44,574 bases of DNA, taken from NCBI GenBank assembly GCA_002633005.1, contig NMRA01000199.1, positions 665,376 through 709,949 on the forward strand, read 5' to 3'. Made by a program: the position numbers and the translations under genes. The notes beneath the pieces are model-generated. The model made no database searches, was not told the origin of the DNA, and saw nothing but the letters and a program-made list of their open reading frames with translations. Of this stretch, positions 21,216-36,200 are shown piece by piece. How positions within the stretch are numbered: position 1 is the first letter of the stretch; each line of letters starts with the position of its first letter. The DNA comes from Phoronis australis (lineage: Eukaryota > Phoronida > Phoronidae).

Positions 21216-24200
21216 CTAAACACAAACAAAAACAACGATAGAATGAAAGCCATTAAAAAAGAAATGAAAAGTTTCCTTAAAGTTCAATTAACGCACTCCC
21301 AGACTGATTTACTTCTGAAACGAGGATGAAGATTTTCTGACCTAACCCCACGCTTATCGTGAGCGATTGAATTCAAAGCAGATTTCAGAGTGGTGAATGG
21401 TTTACAGTAAGTGGAAATGAGAGCCTATCTGTGCTTACCTGCTCCAAAGTGCACTGGCTGAAGCTGTACTGTTCGATGTGGTAGTGACGTTTACCTTCCT
21501 CCATTGCTCGGAACACCGTGGACAGCGAGCTCACGTCCTCCTGAGGAATCTTGTAAGTCATCCAGTCACTGAAGAACTCTGCACGAGCACACTGCGGGAA
21601 AAGTTGTGTTACATACTCATGGCAGGCATCCAGGTGGCGCTTCAGCTCCTCGGGATAGTCGTCGCTACCTTCTATCTTCACCTCCAGGATGTAACCACTG
21701 CCGTACTTATTTTTGAGGTGCTGGGAGGAACCGACACACCTGTTGGAGAAAGAATGAAACAAATCTGTTTTGATTCACTACACCAAGGAAATGTGCTCCG
21801 ATGGTTCTTGTCTATAAATGGGAAGGAGGTACTGTTACACAGTCAACATCCAGAGCATAGCTGGGCAGTGGGGGAGATAGGAACCTGAGAAAAAAACAAC
21901 CAACTCGAGTACATAACAAGACTACCTGCATCCTCATCGCCACAATGCCCACTTACCCAGCAAAAGGATACCACAAAACTAAATTACCCAACTGAGGCAA
22001 TACTGCAAAGCTAAAATACCCACTGTTACAAGGTCCTTAATTACTCAACCACCGAAGTCAAAATAACCTTCTGAGACAGTATCACATCACAAAATTAAAT
22101 TACCCTTCTGAGGTCACACTGCAAAAACTGAAATACCTACCCATGACTACGCCAGAAAACTAATTTATCTGCTAGAGACAGTAATACAAATTACCCTCCT
22201 GACACAATACATCAAAACCGAATAGCCCAACTGAGATGATTACCCACCCAACATGATGCCAAAGAAGCCAAATTACCCAATGGAAACCATGCCACAAAGC
22301 TAAATTACCCACTTGAAATAATACCGTGAAGCCAATTTATCCAACTGAGATGATATCAAAAAGCCAACAGCCGCCCAGGACAACACCTGAGAGGGGAAAA
22401 CACCCAGTTGAGGTGTCAGCGCAACCTACTGACCCATTTTACAAAAGGTGATTACTCACTCCATCCTGCCGTTGACCATAATGGCGATTCTGTTACACAG
22501 AGCGTCTGCCTCCTCCATGTAGTGCGTGGTTAGAATGGCACCGCGGCTGCTCTGGTGAAAACTGTGAGCGATGGTGTCCCTGAGAAGTGTGATCATCATT
22601 AACATGACTGATGTTATTAACCAATAAGAGCAAGCCAGGCAAAACGTTGAAATACACCCATGACTGCATGGCTAATAATGTGCTTCTGAGAGTGTTCACT
22701 TGTAACATGTATCATAATTAGACAAATTTGACCACTATCGTATCAAAGCTTAAACTACCTGGGCCGGGACCGTTTCATGAAAACTGACTTAAGACCAAAA
22801 ATTTGTCTAAGTTAAGACTAAAGACGAAAAATCAGATAAGACCATTTCATGAACACAAAGTCAGACTTTGTTGTTCCGAATTGGTCTTAACTTGGATAGA
22901 AATTATTGTTTTTGACATAGGTGAGCATACAAGCAATGCTTTCGTCACCTGCTGCAAATTCACAAAACTAAGTGAGGTGGTGAGTGAAATACGTTTTAAA
23001 GAATAACCGTGGTCTTGAAACTTTCAATGGAGATTTATTTATTGTTTGCTTGAAAAGATGCTAGTATATATGGAAAATATAATTTCACATGTGCCGATAA
23101 GTTGGATTGCTTGGTCGCTATGGCATTAGCCAGTTCTCGAATCGAAAGCAGATGACCGTGAATTTGACATTATTTAGGGACATCAGAATGTGAAAAATAT
23201 CAATGATATTTGTTCCTCAACAGTTTACACAGAGATTGTCATAAAAAATTTGGCCATTTAACATTCTTAAGCCAACTCTTTAGCAGGCTAACAATCAGTC
23301 TTAGCTTAGAGACTTCAGTCTTAATTTTTGTCTTAAGAAATTGCATTAAAGAGGCTAAGACATTTTGGTCTAAGGTAAGCAGATTTTGGTCAAAGTTAAG
23401 ACAGAAAAAGTTCCATGAAACAGCCCACAGGTACTGTTGCACCCTAGCCATGCACATCTCTGACAATGTCCATCGAAAATCTGCGGACCCAATTTGACAA
23501 TGACCTACTAGATGCTGGTGAGTCTCAGCAATAAAACCTTGCGCTAAATTTCAAAAAATACATGGCAATCCATTTTGACAAACAGCAACAGACTGTACAA
23601 ACTGATACCAGACGCAAGGTCTGACTGCTGCTAATTCTGGCATTGCAAAAACGGCGGTGCTGTCATTTTTCAAATGCATTGTGAATGTTTGTAGGCTCAT
23701 TAACATCAGGTGACATCACAGATAACTTAGAGATATGCAAACAATATGACGAAAACAATACTTGTCACCTGAGCATACCAGAATTGAAAGCATGGGTCGA
23801 GTGCATGCAACATGCTATTTTGTGAGAGGACAACTAAGCAACCACCATACAAAAATAAAAGTTTGAAAGTGAGTCTCGAAAAGCATCGAATTTTACAGAT
23901 CACGCTGTAGTTACCTAAAGCGCCATCTAAGGTGCAAATTAAAAATCAGATTGCACGACCTCAAGTTGTCTGTGCTGTCACCGGATCTTTGCAAGCCGAT
24001 AACTGTCCCATAATGCATTTGAGAAACAACAGCAACATCATAGATGAAATCCCCCGAATTGGAGAGACAGTCAATTAAGGCTGTCGTATTGAAAACATTT
24101 ATCCGAAACACTACAAATATAAAACATGTACAATTATGAAGGTACATCAACAGCAAATATCAAAATTTCTGCTGACAACTCACCACAGAAATCTCTTGGA

Positions 24201-27200
24201 CCTTGGATCCATTCCAGTGGATGGTTCGTCTAACAACACAATCTTGGGATCCCCCAACATACTCATGGCATAACTCAACTGGAAAGCAAGTAGCAGCCAT
24301 TAATTTCAAATCCACGTACTCCAAAAGAGACAAACTCTCTTCTGAATAAAAATCAGCAAAATTTCAAGTTTAAACCAAGTACAATGGGCACATTGTAAGC
24401 CCTTTTACCATTACAGTCCAGTGTGTACAAGTAAGAAACCAACGAAAGTTGATCTATATGGACATTAAATGATGACGTGCCTGCCACTCAGACCTGATTT
24501 GGACCCGCAAACAGGAATAGAAATTTAGTCAAATCACATCCTAAAAAAATCTTGGATTTTCCCCATTCAGATAACCACAGAGGCATTTCAGAACAAGAAA
24601 TCAAGTGTCTTAACAGATTAATCAGCGTTCGTCGACAATGGTTGCCCCCACAGTAGTAAGACTGCGTGGCCAGGTCCATAGCCCGCTAATAACTGTTACA
24701 GTGCTTAGTAATTTACAGCGCTACTTAAACCTGACCAGCTATTATTATTCCTTTTGACTTCATAAAAATGACATGATACTAAACCCTTGAACAGCGATGA
24801 GTAATGGTGAACTATACCTTTCTCTTTGTTCCACCCGATAGATCACGAGCCTGTTTGTCCTTGTGCTCCTCAATACCCAATTCTGACATGTAACTATAAG
24901 TGAGGAGAACGCATTAATAATACTGTGGAATACGCATTATTACTAAAAATCATTAAAAAATAATAACTTAAAATTCATGATGAGAATCCAGTTTGTGCAA
25001 GACCTGGGTAAGAGGGATGCAATCTCTGTACTTGAAACTGGACCCAAAAATTGACCAATGGAATGAAACGTGATTGAGAAAGTTTCGAGTCTTGAGAAAC
25101 ATAATAAGCCCCAAATGGTTAGGATGTGTTTATTTCGCTATATGATTGTTAACTTATTTTAGACATGGACGCACGCACACACGGAATGACAGTTAAAAGT
25201 ACTTACTATTTAGCAATATTTGCCGCCTCATCGTAAGGCACGCCGTGAATGAGCGAATAAACTTCGACATGTTCCTCGGCAGTGATTCGTTCCCACAATG
25301 CATCGTGCTGAGGACAGTAACCCATGACACTGAATGCTTCCGACATGCTTGAGTGAACATTAAAACCACCTGCAGTGACCTGCAATTAAGTTTGAATGCC
25401 ATGGCTGCATGAAAGTTGGACTCACAACTATGACAGATTTTGCAAAATTGAAAAAAATTGGTCACTAAAAATGCAAATCAATTGGGACTTACAAATATGT
25501 TTCCAGAATGAAAAATGTACTTCGCTCCAAAAAGACTGAAGTATTAACTTTTTTCTTAGAAGCAATGCTCTCTTTAAAATTGTGACATTTCAGTTGTTAG
25601 CTCAGGTATGATGATCATTTAAGAAGACACGCAATAACTGGCGATCAGTCCAGATGAACAGCAATACTTAAAGAAAATATCCCTTTTATTCGCCAACTAA
25701 AACTAATAATACCAGGTTATGCAATCACACACAGCATGTCTAAACATTTCCATGCCATGATCAAACTGAATTCCATCACTAAACAATCCCAGTATCACTA
25801 AGTAAAAAAGACCATCGCAATGCAATCCAATGGGCAACTTGAAAGTTTCTAAGTGGAGCTTGCACAACAACTATTGTACAAATACATCACATGAACAAAT
25901 ACATGAATTCAATTAGTCACACGGTACTTTTATCTCACTAACGCACCCAAGCTGAATATCAAGAGCAAGCTTCAGCCACTATGCAGTCAATAGCTGTAGG
26001 TAACCGTTCAATTCGTTTCTAATGGTATCAATTAATGTAATCATGGCAAAGAAAACTTTGAGACCAAAATCACGGAGTTTATTACCCACTTTGGCGGTTT
26101 GCTTGATTTTTTTCAAGGAAATAGCCATGTTAATGACACAAACCTGTCCTACATCTGGCGCCGTGTCTGCTATCACCATGTTCAGCGTTGTCGTCTTGCC
26201 AGCACCGTTGGGTCCCAGCAGTCCAAACACTTCACCTGGCATCACCGCAAATGACACATTCTTTACAGCAACATGGGTCTGGAAAAATCCGTTGAGCAAA
26301 TGCGCCATTAATGCTACTGAAATTTGTTGCAACAGGCTGAAGACTGAAACATCAGAGAAGTGTGAATAATTCAACTTTAAAGAAACCAAACTAACACGTA
26401 AGTGCGTGATCAGAGATTGCTACAAAGAGCAGCAAAACAAACTAAAATGTTTATATTACAATAATCAATTACTGACAGAAATAGGTTGTAGTTAATGTTT
26501 ATCATTATTTAAAACCCAGGAATGGAAAATGAAATGAGGGAGATTTTAACAGACAACAGGTGCTAAGACGTATATTACCAATCATATTCCCAAACAACAA
26601 TTAAATAATACAAATTATGCAAACATAAAAGTTATTGTAACAAATGGTAGTCAGACAAAATAAAAAGCAACATCCCATCAACATAACCACTCGAAGTGAT
26701 CAAGCTTCAGTTTAGAAAACATCACCCTTTTATGAATTTTCAACAAACACGAACGGGGACAAATAATTATGAAAAATTTTCGTAAACGGAAAATTTGGCA
26801 ATTATTTTTGTTCAAATTAAAAAAAAGATTCTTCCATATGGTCACCTTTGCAAAAGTATTAACTTGCCATGTTTTATGTAAGAAACAATTTGGAAATTAA
26901 TTTTACCCACAGACAGCTCTAAGTACTAACCCAGAATGCAATGCTACATGGAGAGAAGATAAAACAAGCCAACACTGTAAACATTCACATCAAACAAACA
27001 ACAAAGACTAAACATACATACCAGTTCATCCTTTGGTTAAAATCATGAATAATCAATGAAAGTGCATAGAGTGATTCTGACTGTGGTGGCAAAATGAAGT
27101 GAAAAATGTACGGTGCTCATAAATTTGAAAGACAGAGGATGAAACTATTCCCCTCTAACTCCAACAAATTGAGTACCGAGTCATACGTCAAAATACCAAA

Positions 27201-30200
27201 AAGCAGAAAATAACATAAAAATGCATTATTTATAGCTAGAACACCGCAGAACCCGTGTCCAAATGCTTTCCAAAGAGATACCGGTGGGACACCCATTTGA
27301 GAGAAGCAACAATAAACTTATAGCGAGTACAGTATATACCGTTACATTGTTCAGTCATACATTTTCCAAATGATCAGACACAATCAAAAAATAATCTGCA
27401 GCTTTTGTGCCTGCTTTAGTACACGTCGTATGCTTGACTGTATACATTGTACATTGAATATACACCGTATGTTTGACTACATACATGCAATGTTTGACTG
27501 TATATATCGTACACTTGACTGTATACATCCTGTTTGACTATATAAACCGTATATACTGACCTTAAATCGATTCGTCAAAAGTACTGAGTAAGTTTTATAT
27601 CCTAAAGATGACGTCATGTTGTATAACGTTCAAATTTGTGCTAAGTGGTTAGTACTATATTGAGATTAATGAATATGCAGCATCTGAGACAATAACTCAC
27701 TGGTAGAAACATTGGGAGTTGGATTATTTATCTTATATCTGGCACTGAGGTTTCGTTTTCTAAACTCTCACACAAACAGTTGCTACAAATATAAATTCAT
27801 TAATATACCTGCTGTTTCTTGGTCTTCTTATCTCTTTCACTCTTTTTGAACGACTTCCGTAAATTCAGAACCTTGACTACTGGGGTCTGAAAAAAGATTA
27901 AAAACATTAACCTTCAAACCAAACACCATTGTCCAACACTTTCAGTTGTGACAACAGCCAATAACTCTAAATTGGTTGAAACCTTAGTCCCAGTCAGAAT
28001 AAATATTGATCACGTAATCTGTGGGAAAATGTTATTTCCATCACTACCTTTTAGCAGGCCTTTATGCAACATACATCCTGGGCGTCCATTTGGATGCCCT
28101 AATACACTAATCTGGACGCCCTGGTAAAGACACCCAATGTATCATTTGGACTCCCACTGTCATTAGGAATCTTTCAACTTTTGACTCACACATTGTAATG
28201 AATACTAGGAAGCCTCTGAAGGCTCACAGTCGGGGCTCTTTTTCAAAGCAGTAAGAAATATACAATGTATATACAACGTGTATAAAATGTTGCTATGCTC
28301 ACACTTGGTTGATAGCATTGTAAGTCTTGGTCTACAGTTTTTTTAGTAAAAATGCTCACTACAGTAGGCTGTTTTATTTGTAAACTTAGATGTAAAAACA
28401 GCTTGGTCTATGCATTTTTTTGTAAAAAAATCTGTGTGTTTGGGGGGATTGCTGAGGGTGGGGGGGTTACGAGTCGGAATCATGGACGCCCTGGAATATA
28501 GGGAACCCCATTTTGGACACCCTATTTTCAAAATCCTGGATAAAGGCCTGCCACTTAGTCTTGTACTTTTAATTGTGGCGTTACACTAAGAATAGCATTA
28601 CAGTCACAGAGTGTTACTATTTTGTGACCCTGGTCGTGACAAGAGTAAACAACCACATGATGGCTCAAGGGCAAAATGACAGCCAGTGATGTGATAAGAT
28701 TATGTCGGGTGGGTTTTCGTCAAACGTTAGTTAAGGGAATTATCATAATTACCCATCAGTTTTAAAAATTGTCAGATGGAATTTGGCAGTGAAGGTAATG
28801 GGTCTGTTTCAGTTTGTTGAATAAGAATTTGCCTCTATATATACAGGTTTCAACTAGCAACGATTTCTGGGCTGCAGAAATACTTCACTAACAGTGTTGT
28901 GTTATGCTTGCCACCATGCTGGGCCACTTCTTTACAAGACTTTGGTGACTAAGGAACAATTTGATACCAATGTAACAATGGTAAGTGGTTGAATCAAAAC
29001 TTCTTGCCACAGAAATCAGGGTTATAACCACTTTAGTGAAGACCAAGGCATATGACAGGTCACATGACAGGTCACATGACAGGTCACATGATAGGTCACA
29101 TGATAAGTTACATGACAATCACATGATAATCATTGTTGCTGATACAATGTAGTTAACAAATATTTTGTAAAACGGGTGACACTGAGGAGACGCCAAGTCA
29201 TCTGGAGGACAGCCAGACACCCAAGGAAGTGAATCGCGCAAGAACTGACTAAAACAGTCCAACAACAGTCCACTAGCCATACAAGGGTTGCTTGTTCGAC
29301 CGAATATTTGTGGCCTGTACTGATCATGGCATGTGGACTGAAGGGTCCTAATATTGTTACGTAGGTGATTCTATCATCAGTATGATGTAGACTGACATGC
29401 AAGTTAAGAAACTGATCTCACTGGTTATCTTCATGTCTTTGAATGTTATTTAGAACAAAAACAATGATGAAATCGTTTCCATTGAGACACCTTTTGGCAA
29501 AAATGTCCACAATTTTCAAGCTACAATTCGAAAACGATATGTTTGGCCTGGCTACAAAACATACGTTTAGACGAAATGTCTCCCAGTTTCAAGCCACACT
29601 TAAAAAATAGTGTTTGAGCGGGCTCCAAAACAGCTTTCAAGCATCAAAAATCTACATCATTTGCAAGCTACAATTAAAAAATTACAAGTGTTTGGACTGG
29701 CCACTAAACCCGGATAAACAAAACTGATGAACGGCGCAGAAGGCACAAACTAGTACAGCAGTCTCATATACTGTACTGAGTCACTGCAAGTGCTCACCTT
29801 CTCATCTGCAGAACTGCCATCCATGGACAGGACTCTCTGACGTTCCTCTGCCACATCTTCATCCTCTTCTTCTGGGATATCCTGGTTGTCTGTGTCAAGT
29901 GTGTGCACCATTGCACCACTCACGCAGCTACGGTCACAACACTTGACATTGCCACCAGAGGTCTCTCTTAGGTCCAAGAATTTCCAGAGGAAGAACATCC
30001 ACGGTATGTGGATGATCGACTGTAAAGAGTTTTGGGAATTTGATTTTGACGTCACATCATTCAGTGATGGGCATTATCAAAGAAGAGAACACCTTGGCTC
30101 CCACGTTTACCAAAAATCATTAAATTCGGTTCCGTGAATATGTGGCTATGTTTTCTACCATTCACAGAAAAGGGTCGAAAGCTAAGACCTTGCAATGTAT

Positions 30201-33200
30201 TGAAATTGTGAAACAAACTATGGAGATAACAGAAACTTACATACACCGTAATTAATGGCAATATGATTAACAACAGCACTGAAATTCACTATAATATTTC
30301 ATCAAAACTGTGAAAAAAGTGTACAATCAGAGCAGATGAATAACTTACCGCAATAATGACGATGATGATGCCAGCCTCCCATTCAAAGTAGGCAGAGAAG
30401 GGAACAGGCACGTCGCCATTCTTGAACTTATAATTGTTATGCACCTACAACATCAAATGTTCATTGTCATGGAGCTAATGAAAACTGTATTACCAATGGA
30501 CACATCCGGTACACATGTACTCACACAGGTTATAACACAGTGCAGACACTTCCTATACAAAGTGATATTACGTGGCTGGCCGACATACAAGTTGGCATCA
30601 ATAGGACCAGTGACAAACCAGCTGACACTGGGAATGGAAATGAGGTTATTGAATTTCAATACATTTTCTATTTTAACAATCTTGCTCAGAAGATTTATGA
30701 CAGCAACCAACTGTTGTCAAGGGAAAGTAAATTTTAGGAATTTTTGGCAGCAGATAATACTCAATGCTAAAAATATAACAGTGGGTCACCAACCAGAATA
30801 TCTGCTTAGAAAGTGTACGTCTCAGCACCACAGAGCAAATGTCAGTGGTTTGAATGTTGCTGTGTTTCAGAGCCTTAATGACAATAGACAATTGTTCGAA
30901 AAGAAGGACGTCAAAATCTTAGACACAGAGCGTCGTGGTTCGGGAGGGGTGTAAAACATTAAGCACCTCTCCCTGAATAAACATGTTGACATGAGATTTA
31001 AATCACCCTACTCGTGGTTTCGGGCCCCAGAATTGTTGTACAAAAACCCACAAGTGGGTGTCACAATGTTTAGAGGAATCTGGCAATTACTGTTCTTCAG
31101 TAAAAATCACCAATTAACTCCACAACAAGGGGGGACAATTCCAGAAGATCTATCTCTTCATCAATAGTTATTTTTATTATTAATAAATTATAAAAAAAAA
31201 AAATTACAAACAATAAGCCACATGTCTACCCTTAAAGAGAGACAGCTACAACTGGAAATTATTTCACATTCAATTTGACTGACTAACTTCCTAACGTCTG
31301 TATGCTAAGCACTGTTCTTATGATAATACTTAACATGATATCAACATTGAAGATTTAGAGACGCAGTAGAGGAACGGTGTCAAGAAGACCCTGTTTCACT
31401 GATTTCACGCAAAATAATGTTCACAGTGAGGTTCAAATTACAGTTCATGCATACGAGTGTAGTTTCGTGTACACGAACGACAACAATTACCCCTCTACAA
31501 TTATTACACTCCGCCGAGTGATGAAAGGTTAGCATTTTTTATATCCCATACGCGTTACCATTCTTTTCATCTTTGTTATCTCTTTTCAAGTAATAAATCG
31601 TTCATTTAAAACTGTTCTTTTACAAGAGAAAACTTGCAACCCGCCGCGCAAGTACATACATATAGGATGTGATCCGGCACGTGAACAGTTTGAGTGAAGC
31701 ATTTAAAAAAATCTGCGGAAAAAATGAAAGAATCATAGGAACTCGAAGCGTATGGGATAAATACAAAACGTACCTCGAATGACGTACATGAAGTAATATC
31801 CCACGCCACTCTCGGTACGTTTTGTGTATACATCAAAATTCAGCTGTAACGCTTCCTTATTGGATTTTACAGTGATCATACTCTACACTCACCAATTCAG
31901 TCACTTCCAGACTAACTCTGAGATTAAACAGTCTTTGAAAGAGAATTCAAGCTAATTCTACACTTAAGAGGGTTGATAAGGGTAACAGAGCATTACTCTG
32001 TTTCAAAGAGTTCTCCAGTGGAGCAGCGTCTAAGCTAAAACAGGATGTAACAGCGGTTTGGACTCACATCCAAAATAGCCTGAAGAGAACCATACGGTAT
32101 GTAGACAGGGTCTATGATACAAAAAGCCACGTGGAGGTACTGCTTGATCACAGTGATGGTTTCGCTGCCACCCAAACCCAAGAGCCCTGTGACCATAAAT
32201 GGCAACATAGCAATCTGAAATTATGAAAAATTTGTAGGAATCTTAGAGCTGAGGAAATCATTGATGGTAAGAACAGCTCACTAGGTATTGATCAGTCTCA
32301 CATACACAAATTTCTTCATATATAAAAAACAATTACATGTACAAATTGGGCAAAATTCGGAACACCATAACTCAACAACGGCTCATTGGATTCATATGAA
32401 ATACTCAATAACCATGCTTTATGTACTCTTGTCAAAAACGAAGTTAGGAATTGTTTTTAAAATGCTTTACTTTTGCATGAGAGGCTACCAAAAATAGTAG
32501 CATATAATGAAATAATTTAGAAAACTGTAACAGTGTTTTTGGGATTTTAATTTTTACATCAAACAAAATTTCCCCTTCTACTTGTTACCTTTGTTTTCAT
32601 GAGAATTCACTTTTCTTTTTTGCTTAAAAGTTTATTAAGAACACATGGCTACGTGACTCAATCACTGGACGATTGGTATTAACTTTCAGAACATATACTT
32701 TTACCTAGTTAGAATATACAGTTTAATAGATGTTTGGCACAAAGCACAGACTTGTCAATAAGCTAATAGATCACATTAAATGTAGGGTAAATGTGAGGAA
32801 TACTTACCCAAATGAACAGATTTGGAAGTACACTTTCAAGGGTCTCTTTTTTTTGAAATGCATACGAGAAGATGTAGATAAAGATAATGTTCAGATACGG
32901 GGCAAACAACAGGCTGACAATGATCAAGCAAAAGATGGCGCCGCCGTTGTCTAGTCCAGCAGGCTGAAAATAACAGAGACTACAGTTATGCTTGTTTATC
33001 ATCATCCTCATCATCATCATTATCATTATCAAATAAACAAAGTCCAGTCTTAGGAGCTTGAAAAACAATTTTATTCAAAATTGGCTAGTTAATAACCACA
33101 AGATTTTGTCGATTTCAAAAAACTTTCTCAGAGTGGCACTTTCTCTCCTTAACATGAGGAATTCATGGAAAATGCGCTAGTAAAACCAATCGCAACTGGA

Positions 33201-36200
33201 CTCGTTGATGCCAGATTGAATCCTGAAATCAGTAGTGAATCCAAAACAACAAACAAAAAACCAAATACCTGGAATGCCAGTACAACTATCACGGACAAGA
33301 TGATGACAACATAAAGTTGAGCTGCATCAGCAAAGATGGTGGTGAGCATGTACATGTTATGGGTGATTCCAGCAGTCTTCAACTGACCTCTGACCTTGAA
33401 CTTTAAAGACAGTAGTAGAAGGTCAATAACAAGGAAACAGATCACACGGAACAAAACATCTATTTGTGCAACAAAACTGAATGGTCTAAGTAATGTTCAA
33501 CGGCTTTTTTACATCAGAAGCATAGTATTAATGATTTCGACATTTTGAATCGTACTCTACAGCCCTTTGTTAATGAATGGCTGCTTTTTTGTTTGCTGCT
33601 GTTGTTTGACCCAGAACTAGAACAGTGTCAGAGTCCTTGACATTGGCTCATGGGAGGCATCTTGGCTTCAATGAAGCGCAGCCTTTTTGACCTAGAGGGT
33701 GCACCAACGTTCTTCTTTTGGTCAATGCATACGGTGCAGCCAATAGCACCTGGATGTTCTCCAACTTCAGTGGGTTTGCACAGTTTGTTGTCAGGGGACC
33801 CACAAGCAGGAAACAACGAACAATAGAAAAAGAGACAATAGTAGCAGATAAGGTGCCCACATTTTGAGAACCAGTTTGATGCCCGTTGTTCAGTGGAGAA
33901 AATTGTTTCTCAAAATGTGGGAACATTATATCCGACTATTACCGATACTCATATCATCATCACAATGCCCTGGACTATGTGATTTATATTTTACCGTTAA
34001 TTTGACAATACAGTGTTTTACTTGTCACTTAAAAGGACATTAAACCTTATTTAGGTGATTTCAATCAATCCTTAAATCATTCCCCAGCTAATGCACCATT
34101 GGCTTCCAACACATGAGTCTTTCCCACCATTGTCATGTAACTCGACTAACGCACAGCTCAAGTTTGCTGCTTTAGTAGACTTTGTCAGGAGTTTTCAAAT
34201 TCATTCCAAACTTTTAGGGGTTGAGGATATTACAGCATTATTTTGTTTTAAAGTGCTGGATGGTAAAGATGTTGATAATTTCTGCTCATACGTCATCACT
34301 AGGTTTGATATCCATTTAACAGCTGTTTCCTTTCTACGGATTGGGTTCTTTAATGATAACCTAAGCCTTTAATAAAGAATCACATAAACTATCAGCCTCA
34401 CAATGAACATAGCCCCCCACTTAACAGCAACTTTTTTCAAGTATTCAAAGTGGTCGTAATGGTTGGATATAACGTGCTCAAACTTTGAGAACCAGTTTTC
34501 TCCACTGAATAACGGGCGTCAAACTGGCATGTTATATCTGACTACTCCCAGAAGCAAACTTTTGATTTAGACCACAAACCAAAACAACAGAGGTCTCTAC
34601 TTGTTCTTTACTTAGGGGAGAAGTGATTTATTGGTTTACATAGAACTGACCGTTCGTTATATGTTGAGACCATGCTCAGGGCATCAAATGATGCGCTGTG
34701 ACAATTTCTTTAGCCTGAACTCAAGCAATAACAAACTATAGGTTCTTTGGAAGCCCTGAAACCATCTCTCACTTCACTGAGGAACGCTTTGAGATCAATT
34801 TCGGAACAGAAAGTGGTCTCAATTCTTCTAAACTGATTTTTGTTATGGAAGATGTTTTATGGGCGCATTAACAGTTCATAAACAATCAAATGTTAAATTT
34901 GATTGCGGAGATGACAATGAAAACATTTAGGTTTTAACCTTGACTCACCTCTCGTTCCTTGACTATTTCCGAGGCGCCTCCAATCACAGTGAAGTTCATA
35001 GCCATGCCAAGCAACAAGACGAGGACAAATGAACCCCAATAAAATGGCGGTGTCCGCGTTAGTGCTGGCCATGGCAAACTAGTTGTCTTTATTCTAAGCA
35101 GAAATTGAGGGATTAGTATGATTGCATGAAGTCAGAAATGGCAAATATTGCCAAACATGCAGATCACCCTTTGACCAGGTATTTGTTACCGCAAACACTA
35201 CCAGTGTCAGAGGTGCTCAGTCATACAACTATAACCCAAATACTAAGAAACTGGTAAAATAATCTGTCAAAACAAAATACAGAATGCCTGAAACCAGACG
35301 GTGCCATGGAAGGAAACGCCAACCCCCTTCAATGGCTTCTTAGGCCCACCTATTGGTCAAGACAATTTTGTTTCAAATTTGATGACTGGGGATAACTACA
35401 TTGAGTGAGGTAAAATTTATAAGCATATGTCTCGGATTGTACAAATTTTTTAAGATTATAATTTTATATGGTACTGAGAACTGGTAACATTTTTTTCTAA
35501 TTTTAAAAATTAAAAATGACAGCTAAATACAATTCTCAAAATTATCAAATGAGAAAATTTGAAAAGGAACTTTCACACAGCACAACTCATCACTTGAGGT
35601 CATTAGCAATGACTAGCATCGGGAAATTCCAAGTACAAATTACGAACAAACTATGAAACTTCATTTTTGAGATCTTATGTCAACATTTTTTTAAATCAAA
35701 ACGCGACAACAACATCAGTGTGACTGACATACATGACATACATAACAGCCGGGAGTATGATCGTGAATACTATGCCCCCCCCTTACGCTAACACTTGGCA
35801 CAAATGCAAACAACCATTGGACCTCAAAGCCTGCTGTTCACCAGATGGCAATATTACAAAAAGCTAACTTTCAGTCGCATTTCAACCCACATACATCAAA
35901 GTCTAGACATGGGAATACCTTGTATTATCCATGTTGGTACTGTTAACGCCCCCTGGTAGGCTGACAGATGACCTCAAAATGCTGTTAAACATAGTGGTGA
36001 TGGCAGCAGGGATCGACTGCATGGCGGAGTCGTTATACATAATGGTGATGTTCGAGTCCAATACCTGTGAAGAAATACACTACACATGTGCATCCAGTGA
36101 ATCGTGTTACGGCATCAAAACAACTTCCTTCACAAACATACTTTTCCAAAACAACATCGTAACATAATTATGGTTGGTTTGACTTAAGATGGTTGCAACA

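Larger units (their letters stand above)
33395..34948 (-). other. Intron between exons K and L
   Basis: Holds two related foldback units (33856-33940 and 34465-34545) and otherwise no supported feature. Confidence 0.6.

Noticed and set aside
21478-21888. 136-codon plus-strand frame
   Set aside because: Antisense shadow of transporter exon W.
28888-29118. Minus-strand frame with repeated LSCD
   Set aside because: Direct product of the 12-bp tandem repeat, not a gene.
30439-30954. 171-codon plus-strand frame opposite the transporter
   Set aside because: No motif, overlaps the edge of exon O on the other strand, no splice or promoter support; likely chance.
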